Origin: NORP240 sp038134485
Lineage (GTDB): Bacteria; Pseudomonadota; Gammaproteobacteria; Pseudomonadales; Pseudohongiellaceae
Assembly (NCBI GenBank): GCA_038134485.1
Contig: JAYPVG010000001.1
Location: forward strand, 62,001-126,000
DNA length: 64,000 bases
Direction: 5' to 3'
The notes beneath the pieces are model-generated. The model worked only from the letters and a program-made list of their open reading frames with translations, was not told where the DNA came from and made no database searches. Every line of letters begins with the position of its first letter. Position 1 is the stretch's first letter. The position numbers and the translations under genes are program-made. Positions 15,441 through 24,715 of this stretch are shown here, piece by piece.

Positions 15441-17438
15441 ATGCAACACCCCATGATAAAAAAATGTCTACTGGGATTGGTTCTGTTGCCATGGGTAGCC
15501 CTGGTCAGCGCCCAGGACACAGTGGAATGGTTTACTCTGGGTAATGACTTCGCGCACACACGCTATACCCCGGCGGCGCAGATTACTGCAGATAATTTTG
15601 AGAATCTGGAGGTCGCCTGGCAGTGGGATGGTGCCAGTTTTGGCGCGGCCAGCGGTCGCTCCACTCCGTCCTATATTGACGGTTTGCTGTATACGGTCGC
15701 AGGTCCCCTGCGCCACGTCATTGCCATCGATCCGAAGACTGGGGAAACTGTATGGTCTTACCGGGAACCCAGAACCGGCCGCGGAAATTATTCCATGCGT
15801 GCAGATTACGGCAAGGGAGTGGGATTCGGCTATCTTGACGGTCGCGGTATTGTGTACATCATTTCACCAGGCTTTTTCCTGACGGCACTGGATGCCAAGA
15901 CTGGTACCCCGCTGCAAGGATTCGGAAGACCGGTTCCCATCGACGGATTTCCGGACACCGGTGTGGTGGATTTACTCGCCGATCTAGGTCATCCCTACGA
16001 TCCATTTGAGGGCATTCCTCTGGAAGTTGGTTACATCACTTCCTCCTCGCCGCCAATCGTGGTCAATGACACAATTATCGTTGGCAATTCTGCGGAGCAG
16101 GGTTATCACCAGTCCCGCATTGAAAACGTGCCGGGTGACCTTCTTGGGTACGATGCGCGTACCGGTGCATTCAAGTGGAAATTCAATGTTATTCCGCGAC
16201 CCGGGGAATATGGTCATGAAACCTGGGAGAACGACGCCTGGCAATGGACCGGTGATGTATCTTCCTGGGCTCCAATTTCTGCGGATCCCGAAAATGGCCT
16301 TGTCTTCATACCCACCAACGGCGCCACCATCGATTACTACGGAGGTTTCCGCCCAGGTGACAATCTCTTTGGCACCAGTCTGATCGCTCTTGATGTGGAA
16401 ACCGGCGAGCGGGCCTGGCACTTTCAATTCGTACATCACGATATCTGGAATTACGATACTCCGACCGCGCCCATTCTGCTGGACCTGAATATGCCCGGAC
16501 GCGGCCCGGTTCCGGCAGTTGCCCAGGCCACCAAGCAGGGATTTGTTTATGCGTTCAACCGGCTTACCGGAGAACCACTGTGGCCGATCGAAGAGCGACC
16601 TGTGCCCCAGTCGATCGTGCCCGGGGAGCGTTTATCGCCGACCCAGCCTTTTCCGACTCGACCGGCACCTTTTGAGATGCAGGGCATCACCGAAGACGAT
16701 CTGATCGACTTTACGCCGGAGATGCGTGCCCAGGCTTTGGAGGTGATGGAGGATTACCTGATGGGCCCCCTGTTTACGCCACCAATTCACGATACCAACG
16801 AGATGGGCAAGTTCGCGACCATGAATTGCCCCGGCGGTGCGGGTGGCGCAAACATCAATGGTCCCTCAACGGCAGATCCCACCAGTGGTGTCATGTTCGT
16901 GGCAACTCACAATTCCTGTTTTGCCCTGCGGGTCATACCCGGTGAGGAGTCCGATTTGCTCTTCCCCGAAACAACCGGTGTGACCTTCTCCCGCTATGCC
17001 AACTCGGCTCGGGGAGCGACGGCTCGTCCGCCGCGTCATCCCAGTGGTTTGCCCATTGTTAAACCACCTTACAGCAAGATCGTTGCCATTGACATGAATA
17101 CCGGCGATCACCTCTGGGAGATTCCCACTGGTGAGACTCCTGAACGCTACAGTAGTGTTCTTGCGGAGGCTGGTGTAGATCTGGACGATGTTGGCAACAC
17201 AGGTACCGGCGCCCTGGTACCGATGGTGGTAACAGCTAATATGCTGATCTATTCCGATGCTGCCAGTGACGGCACTCCGATGCTGTGGGCGATCGACAAG
17301 AACAGCGGAGAAATAGTTGGCGAAATTGAGGCCCCGGCCCGTAGTGGCTATGGTATGAGTTCGTGGGTTCATGAGGGGAGACAATACGTCATGCTGCAAA
17401 CAGGCTCCAGCCTGACAGCGATGGCGCTGCCCGAGTAG
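15441..17438 (+). CDS. PQQ-dependent quinoprotein dehydrogenase, membrane-GDH-like group
   Basis: The start is ATG 15441 (GAGGAG 7 nt upstream); 665 residues with a signal peptide ending at VSAQ. The propeller carries the features of the glucose/quinate dehydrogenase side of the family: TWYSLGNDFAHTRYTP-like opening, PIEERPVPQS and the closing GSSLTAMALPE. At the place of the catalytic Asp, where related enzymes read HHD-x-WD-x-D, this one reads HHDIWNYD, so residue 337 is Asn. That may alter activity or be normal for a subgroup. It has no membrane-spanning N-terminal domain, so it should be soluble periplasmic. A terminator follows 38 nt after the stop. Confidence 0.83.
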   Translation: MQHPMIKKCLLGLVLLPWVALVSAQDTVEWFTLGNDFAHTRYTPAAQITADNFENLEVAWQWDGASFGAASGRSTPSYIDGLLYTVAGPLRHVIAIDPKTGETVWSYREPRTGRGNYSMRADYGKGVGFGYLDGRGIVYIISPGFFLTALDAKTGTPLQGFGRPVPIDGFPDTGVVDLLADLGHPYDPFEGIPLEVGYITSSSPPIVVNDTIIVGNSAEQGYHQSRIENVPGDLLGYDARTGAFKWKFNVIPRPGEYGHETWENDAWQWTGDVSSWAPISADPENGLVFIPTNGATIDYYGGFRPGDNLFGTSLIALDVETGERAWHFQFVHHDIWNYDTPTAPILLDLNMPGRGPVPAVAQATKQGFVYAFNRLTGEPLWPIEERPVPQSIVPGERLSPTQPFPTRPAPFEMQGITEDDLIDFTPEMRAQALEVMEDYLMGPLFTPPIHDTNEMGKFATMNCPGGAGGANINGPSTADPTSGVMFVATHNSCFALRVIPGEESDLLFPETTGVTFSRYANSARGATARPPRHPSGLPIVKPPYSKIVAIDMNTGDHLWEIPTGETPERYSSVLAEAGVDLDDVGNTGTGALVPMVVTANMLIYSDAASDGTPMLWAIDKNSGEIVGEIEAPARSGYGMSSWVHEGRQYVMLQTGSSLTAMALPE

Positions 17439-17476
17439 CCCACTGCCATTGCTGCGGTTTGATCCCGGCAACAACT

Positions 17477-17508
17477 AAAAACCCGCGATCGTTGGATCGC
17501 GGGTTTTT
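17477..17508 (+). terminator. Rho-independent terminator
   Basis: AAAAACCCGCGATC (17477-17490) pairs with GATCGCGGGTTTTT (17495-17508) around GTTG. The 14-bp stem and T run make it one of the strongest terminators in the window. Confidence 0.92.
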
Positions 17509-17659
17509 ATGGGTCGCTCCCCGGCAAAGTACCGGTCTCTCCGCGACGCTCCAATCGATTTGGATATGACAACACTAGCCAACCTGATCTGGGTCCAGAC
17601 TGCAAATGCGGGTCAGTCCTCTTTATCTTAATCAATACTGACTAGGTGGACCCTTCCAA

Positions 17660-18376
17660 TTGCTTCGACTGAACGCCGACTTCGACAAACGCGTGGTGGT
17701 CAGCATTGACGATTACCACTGGGTGAACTCACCGATACCGGGAATCAAACGCATGATGCTGGACCGTATCGGCGGCGAGGTGGCGCGGGCCACGTCTCTG
17801 GTGCGTTATGCGCCTGACAGCGAATTCCCACTCCATCGACACGGCGGTGGCGAAGAGATTTTCGTGCTGGAAGGCGAATTTGCGGATGAACATGGGCAAT
17901 ATCCGGCGGGATCCTACCTGCGCAACCCCATTGGTACCCAGCATACCCCCCGGGCCGGAGCGTCCGGGGCGCTGCTATTTGTCAAGCTGCACCAGTTTGC
18001 CGCGGACGATAAGGATCAAAAGGCTATCGATACAGGCCTTCAAAGTTGGCGGCCGGGTCTGTTTGACGGCCTATCGGTGATGCCTCTCCATCAGCATGGC
18101 AGGGAGCAGGTGGCCCTGGTGAGATGGGCCTCCGACACCCGATTTGGTTCCCATTACCACGTCGGGGGCGAGGAGATACTGGTGTTGGAGGGTGTCTTTC
18201 ACGACGAGCATGGCAGCTACCCGACCGGAAGCTGGCTGCGCAGCCCGCACATGAGTCGGCATGAGCCTTTTACCCGCAGCGAAGGTGCGCTTATTCTGGT
18301 CAAAACCGGCCATCTGGCCGTTGTGAACGGCTTTAGCAGTCAAAAGCTTGACGCAACCTTGCACCACATTCCCTGA
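17660..18376 (+). CDS. ChrR-like tandem cupin protein
   Basis: The start is TTG 17660, since LLRLNADFDKRVVV matches the usual N-terminus of ChrR-type cupins and no ATG lies nearby; AGGTGG is about 8 nt upstream. The 238 residues hold two cupin units: HRHGGGEEIFVLEGEFADEHGQYPAGSYLRNP in the first and SHYHVGGEEILVLEGVFHDEHGSYPTGSWLRSP in the second, each with the His/Glu metal set. ChrR is a zinc anti-sigma factor in Rhodobacter, but its zinc-binding anti-sigma domain is absent here, so this is more likely a stand-alone metal-binding cupin. Its last 44 nt overlap the end of the convergent esterase gene. Confidence 0.82.
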   Translation: MLRLNADFDKRVVVSIDDYHWVNSPIPGIKRMMLDRIGGEVARATSLVRYAPDSEFPLHRHGGGEEIFVLEGEFADEHGQYPAGSYLRNPIGTQHTPRAGASGALLFVKLHQFAADDKDQKAIDTGLQSWRPGLFDGLSVMPLHQHGREQVALVRWASDTRFGSHYHVGGEEILVLEGVFHDEHGSYPTGSWLRSPHMSRHEPFTRSEGALILVKTGHLAVVNGFSSQKLDATLHHIP

Positions 18377-19268
18377 GCGCTTCAAGAGATTTGTCCACGT
18401 ATCCCGGTTGCGTTATGAAGCCATGCAGCATGCCCTCGTAATGGGAGTAAGTTACGGGCACATCCGCAGCCTTCAGTTTGTTCGCGTAAGCTTTGCCTTC
18501 ATCCTGCAGCGGGTCGAAGCCTGCCGTGATGATGTGAGCCGCCGGCAGGGCGCGATGATCTTCAGCAAGCAGGGGCGAACCTCGCCAGTCCAGGCGATCT
18601 TTGGCCTCGCGCAGATAATTGGTGCGAAACCAATACAGCAAACTGCTGGTTAAAAGATAACCGTCGCCGAACTCGCGATGAGAGGGAAACGATTCGGTCA
18701 TATCAGTGCCTGGGTAAATTAGCAGCTGAAAACAGATATAGGGAAAACCGGCCGCTCGGGCATTGAGACATGTGACGGCCGAGAGGTTACCACCAGCACT
18801 GTCCCCACCCACTGCCAGGCGCGTCGCGTCGGCACGCAGCTCATTGGCATGCCCGGCAACCCAGTTGAGCGCACTGAAGGCGTCTTCAACCGCAGCGGGA
18901 AACTTGTTTTCCGGTGCCAGGCGGTAGTCGACCGATATCACGAGGCAGTCGGCTTCGACGCACAGATGGCGACAGACTGCGTCATGACTGTCAAGGGACC
19001 CGATGGTGTAACCGCCACCGTGGAAAAATAGCAGAATCGGTAATCCCGATCGTTCCGAAGACCGGTAACTTCGGACCTTCAAATTGTTGGCGGGGCCGGG
19101 TATCGTGAAATCCTCGATCAGATAGGGTTCGGGCGGCTCTCCGCGGGCGACTGCACAGGCTTTGTCGTAGTATCTGCGTGCCGCATCGAGCGGCAACGAC
19201 TCGTACGGAGGCACGCCCGATTCCTTCACTTTTTGCAGTAACGCGATGGCTTGAGGATCAAGGGGCAT
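18333..19268 (-). CDS. HSL-family alpha/beta hydrolase (esterase)
   Basis: The 311-residue cytoplasmic hydrolase belongs to the hormone-sensitive lipase family: oxyanion loop FFHGGGYTIG (residues 81-90), nucleophile Ser157 in GGDSAGG, Asp in ITAGFDPLQDEG and His in GMLHGF. It should cleave short acyl esters. No signal peptide is seen. Its 3-prime end overlaps that of the cupin gene by 44 nt on the other strand. The 5-prime side faces the long regulatory gap before the TonB receptor. Confidence 0.9.
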   Translation of the reverse strand: MPLDPQAIALLQKVKESGVPPYESLPLDAARRYYDKACAVARGEPPEPYLIEDFTIPGPANNLKVRSYRSSERSGLPILLFFHGGGYTIGSLDSHDAVCRHLCVEADCLVISVDYRLAPENKFPAAVEDAFSALNWVAGHANELRADATRLAVGGDSAGGNLSAVTCLNARAAGFPYICFQLLIYPGTDMTESFPSHREFGDGYLLTSSLLYWFRTNYLREAKDRLDWRGSPLLAEDHRALPAAHIITAGFDPLQDEGKAYANKLKAADVPVTYSHYEGMLHGFITQPGYVDKSLEALRECGARLRQAFDC

Positions 19269-19849
19269 AAACGGGCTCTCGCTGTTCGAAGATACAAGAA
19301 TAAGTCAAGATGCTATCTTATTGCCAGTAAAAACAATGGTTTAGCCTTCCTCCTGTAAATGTAGTAATCACCTTGGCACTGGCGAGTCTGCGCACGGGAA
19401 ATCAGTAATTACTCGACTGGATATTGCCAGATATTGATTTTTCCCTGCGTAACATTCAGCCGTCAGCAAATCGCCTGAATATCTCTTAACACATTGAAAA
19501 AAAAGAAATAAATTAAAATCCTGCCAAGTTGTGCAGCTGTATTCTGATAAAGACTGGTGCTGAGACTTGTTGATTACTGGAGACGGAGGAGCCGATATTA
19601 TTTTTTTTACCGAACGAACGCTCGCATAAATTGCGTGCTTGAGACCTAAACTGATATACTCCGCGGGTTAAACTGTTGAACTCAACCAACTCCTGCACCA
19701 AACGCACTGAAAGCATTTAGAGCAATTAACAGTGATATCCGGCATTTAGTGATCTGTAGTAACTGTCGGTTAGTTAGTAAATCGGGTTAAAGCAGGAAGT
19801 TCAAATCTAACGGTTTTCAGAAAAAGTTACATATCGAGGAGAAAGATTA
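19269..19849. other. Long leader and promoter region of the TonB receptor
   Basis: This AT-rich gap separates the esterase (minus) from the receptor (plus). A sigma-70-like candidate for the receptor is TTGCGT, an 18-nt spacer and TATACT near 19634-19663. That would leave an untranslated leader of roughly 180 nt, which ends in a GAGGAG ribosome site at 19836-19841. I see no convincing small gene, RNA gene or Fur-like box. Confidence 0.35.
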
Positions 19850-22753
19850 ATGGTAACTAAACTCACTACCTCCAAATCGGGTTCGCCCTTTGTGAGGAAA
19901 ACCCTCAGCGCCGCAGTTTGTGCAGCGGCTCTCGCGCTGAACGTCTCTGCGTTCGCTCAGAGCACTGACGGCTCGGTCCGCGGAACAGTGCAGGGTGCCA
20001 ACAGCGGCACTACAGTTGAAGTTGTAAGCACGGCGCGCGGTACATCACGCTCGGAAGCTACGCAAGCCGACGGTTCATTTGACATTACCGGCCTGACCCC
20101 GGGGTCTTATGAGGTGCGCGTGCTGCAAAATGGAAATGTTGTCGATACCCTGGAGCTGTCTGTATCTCTGGGCCAGGCAACAACCGTCAATCTGGCCACC
20201 AGTGCGTCCGCGGTGCAGGAAATCGTTGTTGCAGGCCGCCGTATTTCAGCACTCGATACCAGCATCGCTGAATCGGGATTGGTGATCAATTCCGAGGTCC
20301 TGCTGGAAATGCCTATTCGCCGCGACCTGACGTCTGTTGCCCTGCTCGCGCCGGGCGCCAACGCAGGTGATAGCCGATTCGGTAATCTGGCCTCCTTCGG
20401 TGGTTCGTCAGTCGCTGAGAACACCAGCTTCATCAACGGCCTTAATACCACCAACTTCCGTACTGGTGTCGGTTTCTCCAAGGTCCCCTTTGAATTCTAC
20501 GATACCATTCAGGTCAAAACCGGCGGCTACTCTGCGAAATTCGGTCGATCTCTGGGTGGTGTGATGAACGCAACCACCAAGAGTGGTTCAAACGAGTGGG
20601 ATTTTGGCGCAAACGCTTACTACAACGACGAACTGACCACTGTGCCCAACACGTTTGCCTCCGCGAACAAGGTTGATGAAAACACCAGCACTACCTACGA
20701 CGTTTACGCGTCTGGTCCAATCATCCGGGACCGCCTGTTCTTCTATGCGCTCTACAGTAACGATGACCTGGAGCAGCGATACGCAGGGCTAGAGAGCGAG
20801 CGTGATTACAGCTACAACGTGGATGAGGGTTTCTGGGGTGTCAAGCTGGATGGCTACATCACTCCGGATCACCACGTCGAATACACTCATTTCACCGACG
20901 AACGCACGGGTGTAGAAGGTACTTATCTTTTCGACCCGGTCACCTACGCGCGGGGTGATTATCTGGGTGATACCAACTACATTCAGGGCGGGGAAAACTG
21001 GGTAGCGAAATATACCGGTAACTTCGGTTCCGATCTGCAGGTATCCTTCACCTATGGTGAGAATGAAGCGAATCGAACAACTCAGCCGGCAACAGCAAAT
21101 CTTCCGGTTGTGTATGAGGTTGTAGCGGGCTCCTTCTCTGCCATAGGTGACTGGACGTCCTTTACAGTCTCGGAAGGTACCGACCGACGTGAAATGACCC
21201 GTGCCGATATTACCTGGACCGGATTCAACAACCACGAAATCTCCTTTGGTATCGACAACGAAGACAACTTCGCTGACGAGGCGACGATCAATTCCGGTGG
21301 CGTTTACTGGTTGCGTAACCCGACCGACGACTACTTTTTCGTCTGTGGCGCAGATTGTCCGCAGGGAGCGAAGGCACGGAAACGTACCTACTCCGTTGGT
21401 GGTTCGTTTGCGACTTACTCTGAGTCCTACTACATTCAGGATGTCTGGGAATTTTCGGACAGGCTGACTTTCGAGCTTGGCTTCAGAAACGAGACCTTCG
21501 AAAATCAAAACGCCGATGGCGGTGTATTTGTTGAGGTTGCCAATGAATGGGCACCGCGTTTTGCTGCGGTATTCGACCCGTTCGGTGATGGGCGTCAAAA
21601 GGCCTTCTTTAACTGGGGTCAATACCACCTGCCAATTGCGGCTAATACCAATATCCGTATGGCCGGTAATGAGACGTACATCCAGGAATACTTTGATTGG
21701 AACGGTACCAGTGTTGACGGTAACGGAGTACCTACTGGACTTGGGCCGGTCGTCCTGACGCAGACCTTTGGCGATGGCACTGTGCCCGATACTCGGTCCA
21801 CTACCGACGCCAATCTCGAGGCCATGTATCAGGAAGAAGTCATTCTGGGTTACCAGTGGACTCTGGATTCCGGTATCGAACTGGGCATCAAGGGGATAGA
21901 CCGACGACTTGCGGCCACCATTGAGGACGTGGCAATTGACGCGGCGGTAATCAGTTACTACAACACGACTGGTTCGTGGAGTGGTAGCGATACGGTTGAA
22001 GACGTTTTCACGGGCTTCCACCAGTATGTTTTGACCAATCCGGGTCAGGACATGAGGATCTATATCCCTGAACAGGACCAATTCATTGACCTGACTGCTC
22101 AGCAGTTGCGATACCCTGAAGCGAATCGTCGCTATCGGGCAATCGAACTGACGATGCACAAGCCGTTTGCCGACAACTGGTCAGCTGATTTCTCTTACAC
22201 CTACGCGCGTAGTAAGGGTAACCACGAGGGCTATGTGAAGTCCGATAATGGTCAGGATGATGCGGGTATTACGCAAAACTTCGACCAGCCGGGCCTGGTG
22301 GATGCCTCATTCGGCCGATTGCCGAACGATCGCACTCATACCGTGAAAGGCTGGGGAAGCTACCAGTTCAACAATGGCCTGCGAATTGGTGCCAACCTGC
22401 TGTGGCAGAGTGGTCGTCCAATAAGCTGTTTTGGCTATCACCCGACTGACGGTTTTGCCTTCGCGTACGGTGCGTCTTCGCACTTCTGCGGCGGACAGGC
22501 TATTCCCCGCGGCTCGCTTGGTACTACCGACAACATCACCCAGCTTGACCTGAGTGCGCAATATGAACTCGATATCTTCGATTCCAGTGTGCTGTTGACA
22601 TTGGATCTGTTCAATATTGCTGATATGGACAATGTTGTTCGAGTCTCAGAGGTCGGCGATCAGTCTTCCAGCGCAGCCGATCCGGACTTCCTGAAGCCGG
22701 TGCAATATCAGAGTCCCCGTACTATGCGGTTGAGCGCGCGCTTCAACTTCTAA
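19850..22753 (+). CDS. Oar-like TonB-dependent outer-membrane receptor
   Basis: The 967-residue protein starts at ATG 19850 with GAGGAG 8 nt upstream. It has a signal peptide (VSAFAQ, residue 37), a carboxypeptidase-regulatory-like beta domain (about 39-110, GSVRGTVQGANSGT...GSFDITGLTPGSYEVRV), a plug (about 120-240, with INGLNTTNFRTGVGFSKVPFEFYDTIQVKTGGYSAKFGRSLGGVMNATTKSG) and a 22-strand-type barrel ending in RLSARFNF, with the terminal Phe typical of outer-membrane proteins. The Oar group imports peptides, glycans or other large ligands with TonB energy. No TonB box-coupled regulator or ExbBD lies here, so the ligand is unknown. A terminator follows. Confidence 0.92.
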   Translation: MVTKLTTSKSGSPFVRKTLSAAVCAAALALNVSAFAQSTDGSVRGTVQGANSGTTVEVVSTARGTSRSEATQADGSFDITGLTPGSYEVRVLQNGNVVDTLELSVSLGQATTVNLATSASAVQEIVVAGRRISALDTSIAESGLVINSEVLLEMPIRRDLTSVALLAPGANAGDSRFGNLASFGGSSVAENTSFINGLNTTNFRTGVGFSKVPFEFYDTIQVKTGGYSAKFGRSLGGVMNATTKSGSNEWDFGANAYYNDELTTVPNTFASANKVDENTSTTYDVYASGPIIRDRLFFYALYSNDDLEQRYAGLESERDYSYNVDEGFWGVKLDGYITPDHHVEYTHFTDERTGVEGTYLFDPVTYARGDYLGDTNYIQGGENWVAKYTGNFGSDLQVSFTYGENEANRTTQPATANLPVVYEVVAGSFSAIGDWTSFTVSEGTDRREMTRADITWTGFNNHEISFGIDNEDNFADEATINSGGVYWLRNPTDDYFFVCGADCPQGAKARKRTYSVGGSFATYSESYYIQDVWEFSDRLTFELGFRNETFENQNADGGVFVEVANEWAPRFAAVFDPFGDGRQKAFFNWGQYHLPIAANTNIRMAGNETYIQEYFDWNGTSVDGNGVPTGLGPVVLTQTFGDGTVPDTRSTTDANLEAMYQEEVILGYQWTLDSGIELGIKGIDRRLAATIEDVAIDAAVISYYNTTGSWSGSDTVEDVFTGFHQYVLTNPGQDMRIYIPEQDQFIDLTAQQLRYPEANRRYRAIELTMHKPFADNWSADFSYTYARSKGNHEGYVKSDNGQDDAGITQNFDQPGLVDASFGRLPNDRTHTVKGWGSYQFNNGLRIGANLLWQSGRPISCFGYHPTDGFAFAYGASSHFCGGQAIPRGSLGTTDNITQLDLSAQYELDIFDSSVLLTLDLFNIADMDNVVRVSEVGDQSSSAADPDFLKPVQYQSPRTMRLSARFNF

Positions 22754-22794
22754 GTTAGAAGTTCACCGTTCCTGCTATAAGGAACGGCACTATG

Positions 22795-22826
22795 AAAAGG
22801 CTGCTTCGAGAGAAGCAGCCTTTTTT
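22795..22826 (+). terminator. Rho-independent terminator
   Basis: AAAAGGCTGCTTC (22795-22807) pairs with GAAGCAGCCTTTT (22812-22824) around GAGA, followed by T residues. A smaller hairpin, CCGTTCC/GGAACGG at 22766-22787, precedes it. Both lie between the receptor and the convergent DSD1-type gene. Confidence 0.9.
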
Positions 22827-22912
22827 AGTTCCGGGTTCTGGAAAAGTTCGCGCCAAGCAAAAAATTATTTTGACCGGCATTTCTACACAGAGGCCGTCAT
22901 GTTGCGGCGAGG

Positions 22913-24178
22913 TTAAGTGGACATGCCCCTCGCAGAGACTTGCCAGACTGCCTCCACCCGATCATCACGAATGGCATACATCTGGCTATAGAGATTGACC
23001 ACGGGGTCGCAGTGGGACACGATCAATTCGAGTTTGTCGCCAACCGAATAGCTTCTTGAGGCGCTATCTTCGTAGACCAGAGTGCCAAACTCGTCGGATC
23101 CTGAGGTATAGGACATACCTGTTTCGCCTTTGACTAGCGCCCATGGTCGATTGATTGTGCAGGCCTTGGCGCCGGCGTCGGTGGTCACCCGGCCGTCATA
23201 CTGATCATTTAAAACCGTTGTTAGTATGGTAAGAGAAGGCGCAAAATCCGAATACTCACGGTCATCGTTCTGGCCGCCAATGGCCAGATACTGGGCGTCC
23301 ATGAACACATAGCTGCCGACTTGCACATCAGTGAGTCCCCGGGTTTCATGGTCGATGTTATAAGTGCCTGTCCCGCCGCCACTGAAGATTTCCGTGCTGA
23401 GCCCCGACTGGTTCATCAGGTCGAATGTTTCGGTTGCGGCCACCAGTCTCTCCAGCGTCTGGGAACGACGCTGCGTGAAGCCAGCAACATGCTGCGATCC
23501 ACCGTCATAACACAGCAGCCCCCGCAACCGCAGTCCTGGAAGCTGATCCACCAGTTGTGCGAGTGCAAGCGCCGGCTGTCCCGGTGTGATACCGGTGCGG
23601 TGCCCGCCAGAATCCACATCTATTACCACGTCGGCCACCAGACCGAGTGCATCGGCAGCAGCAGATAGATCGCGTGCGTTGCGAGGCGAGTCGGTAGCCT
23701 GGATAAAGCGGCTGTTTTGCTGCCGCAACATCATGGCCCGGCGAATCTTGGTTGGCGTGACGTTGGTGGTGGTCATCAGGATATTGCCGATGCCATGTTG
23801 AAACATGACTTCCGCCTCGCTGACTTTTGCGGCGCAAATACCCACCGAGCCGCGGTCCATTTGCATCTGCGCAATAACAGGAGTTTTATGCGTCTTGGCG
23901 TGGGGTCGGCTGGCGATACCATTCCGTAACATGGTCGCCTGCATGGTGTCGAGATTGGCTTCCAGAGCGTCGAGGTCTACGCAAAGCGCGGGTGTATCCA
24001 ACTCCCACTTCGATACATTAACCTGCATCTCTCCGTCTACGAAGAATGAGCGCATCTCGGCGGGTGTGTAGCCAGCGACGGCTCCGGGAATTGCCATAGC
24101 GGCGGCTCCTGTCGATTGCAGAAAGCGTCGACGTGTCATTGACTGAGCTATCGATCTGCCTTGCGGTTGACGCTTCAT
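22913..24178 (-). CDS. Tat-exported DSD1-family PLP enzyme (D-threonine aldolase / D-serine dehydratase type)
   Basis: The 421-residue protein starts at ATG 24178 with AGGGAG 8 nt upstream. MTRRRFLQSTGAAAMAIPGAVAG (residues 14-36) is a twin-arginine signal, so the folded holoenzyme should be exported with its cofactor. The barrel is of alanine-racemase type III: LDTPALCVDLDALEANL, then the PLP lysine in RPHAKTHKTP (about Lys95), and a C-terminal metal site in IVSHCDPVVNLY. Family members cleave D-threonine-like beta-hydroxy amino acids or dehydrate D-serine. It is the last gene of the minus-strand run from 31.5 kb. Confidence 0.85.
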   Translation of the reverse strand: MKRQPQGRSIAQSMTRRRFLQSTGAAAMAIPGAVAGYTPAEMRSFFVDGEMQVNVSKWELDTPALCVDLDALEANLDTMQATMLRNGIASRPHAKTHKTPVIAQMQMDRGSVGICAAKVSEAEVMFQHGIGNILMTTTNVTPTKIRRAMMLRQQNSRFIQATDSPRNARDLSAAADALGLVADVVIDVDSGGHRTGITPGQPALALAQLVDQLPGLRLRGLLCYDGGSQHVAGFTQRRSQTLERLVAATETFDLMNQSGLSTEIFSGGGTGTYNIDHETRGLTDVQVGSYVFMDAQYLAIGGQNDDREYSDFAPSLTILTTVLNDQYDGRVTTDAGAKACTINRPWALVKGETGMSYTSGSDEFGTLVYEDSASRSYSVGDKLELIVSHCDPVVNLYSQMYAIRDDRVEAVWQVSARGMST

Positions 24179-24216
24179 TGATTATCTCCCTAGTCTCGCC
24201 CGATTGCCCGCGATCG

Positions 24217-24660
24217 TTACCCCGTCGCGTAGAGGTTCGTGTCCCTGGTTGTTACCGTCCTTATGATCAGGTACAGGACTAGCCCGGCAGGACCCAACAG
24301 GAAAGTCAGCAGCAGACAGGGGATAACGAGCCAGTGTGCAATGCCTTTGTTCTGCGAGTCGCGCACTTCCCAGCTGCCAACGAACAGGTCGAAAGCCAGG
24401 TAGTGAATCCAGCCCGCGGTAAGCAGGTAAGGATTGCTGAACAGAATAGAAACCGCCTCCACGGAACCGAAACCGCCCCCGGGTTCGCTGCTGAATCCCT
24501 GGCTCAGGAAAATTCCGATATAAACCAGACCCAGCAGAAAGGGAATCAGTCCGGCGCTAATCAGGCCGAGAGTCCATTTCCAGCGCGGAAGAAAAAGCAA
24601 CAGTGCCCAGCCGGGCAGCACTGCCATGTTGCAGATTGAAAATATTGTCTCCGCCGACAC
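24217..24660 (-). CDS. ABA4-like membrane protein (DUF4281)
   Basis: The 147-residue protein has four hydrophobic segments and the ABA4 pattern: ICNMAVLPGWALLLFLPRWKWT, SNPYLLTAGWIHYLAFDLFVGSWEVRD, then VIPCLLLTFLLGPAGLVLYLIIR. Plant ABA4 is needed for neoxanthin formation; bacterial members have no proven role. The start is GTG 24660 with GAGG very close to it, so the start is uncertain. It sits between a DSD1-type enzyme and a quinone reductase on the same strand. Confidence 0.82.
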   Translation of the reverse strand: MSAETIFSICNMAVLPGWALLLFLPRWKWTLGLISAGLIPFLLGLVYIGIFLSQGFSSEPGGGFGSVEAVSILFSNPYLLTAGWIHYLAFDLFVGSWEVRDSQNKGIAHWLVIPCLLLTFLLGPAGLVLYLIIRTVTTRDTNLYATG

Positions 24661-24715
24661 CTCGTCACTCCGTATTGTTTGTTTCGGCCAATCAGAATTC
24701 GCCGTTTTCCTGCTG

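Noticed and set aside
19513..19716. Small minus-strand frame in the TonB receptor leader
   Set aside because: No ribosome site, no domain and the region is better explained as promoter and leader.
20789..22159. Long open frame on the minus strand inside the TonB receptor gene
   Set aside because: It lies antisense to a full, conserved receptor, has no start signal and no protein-like domain.
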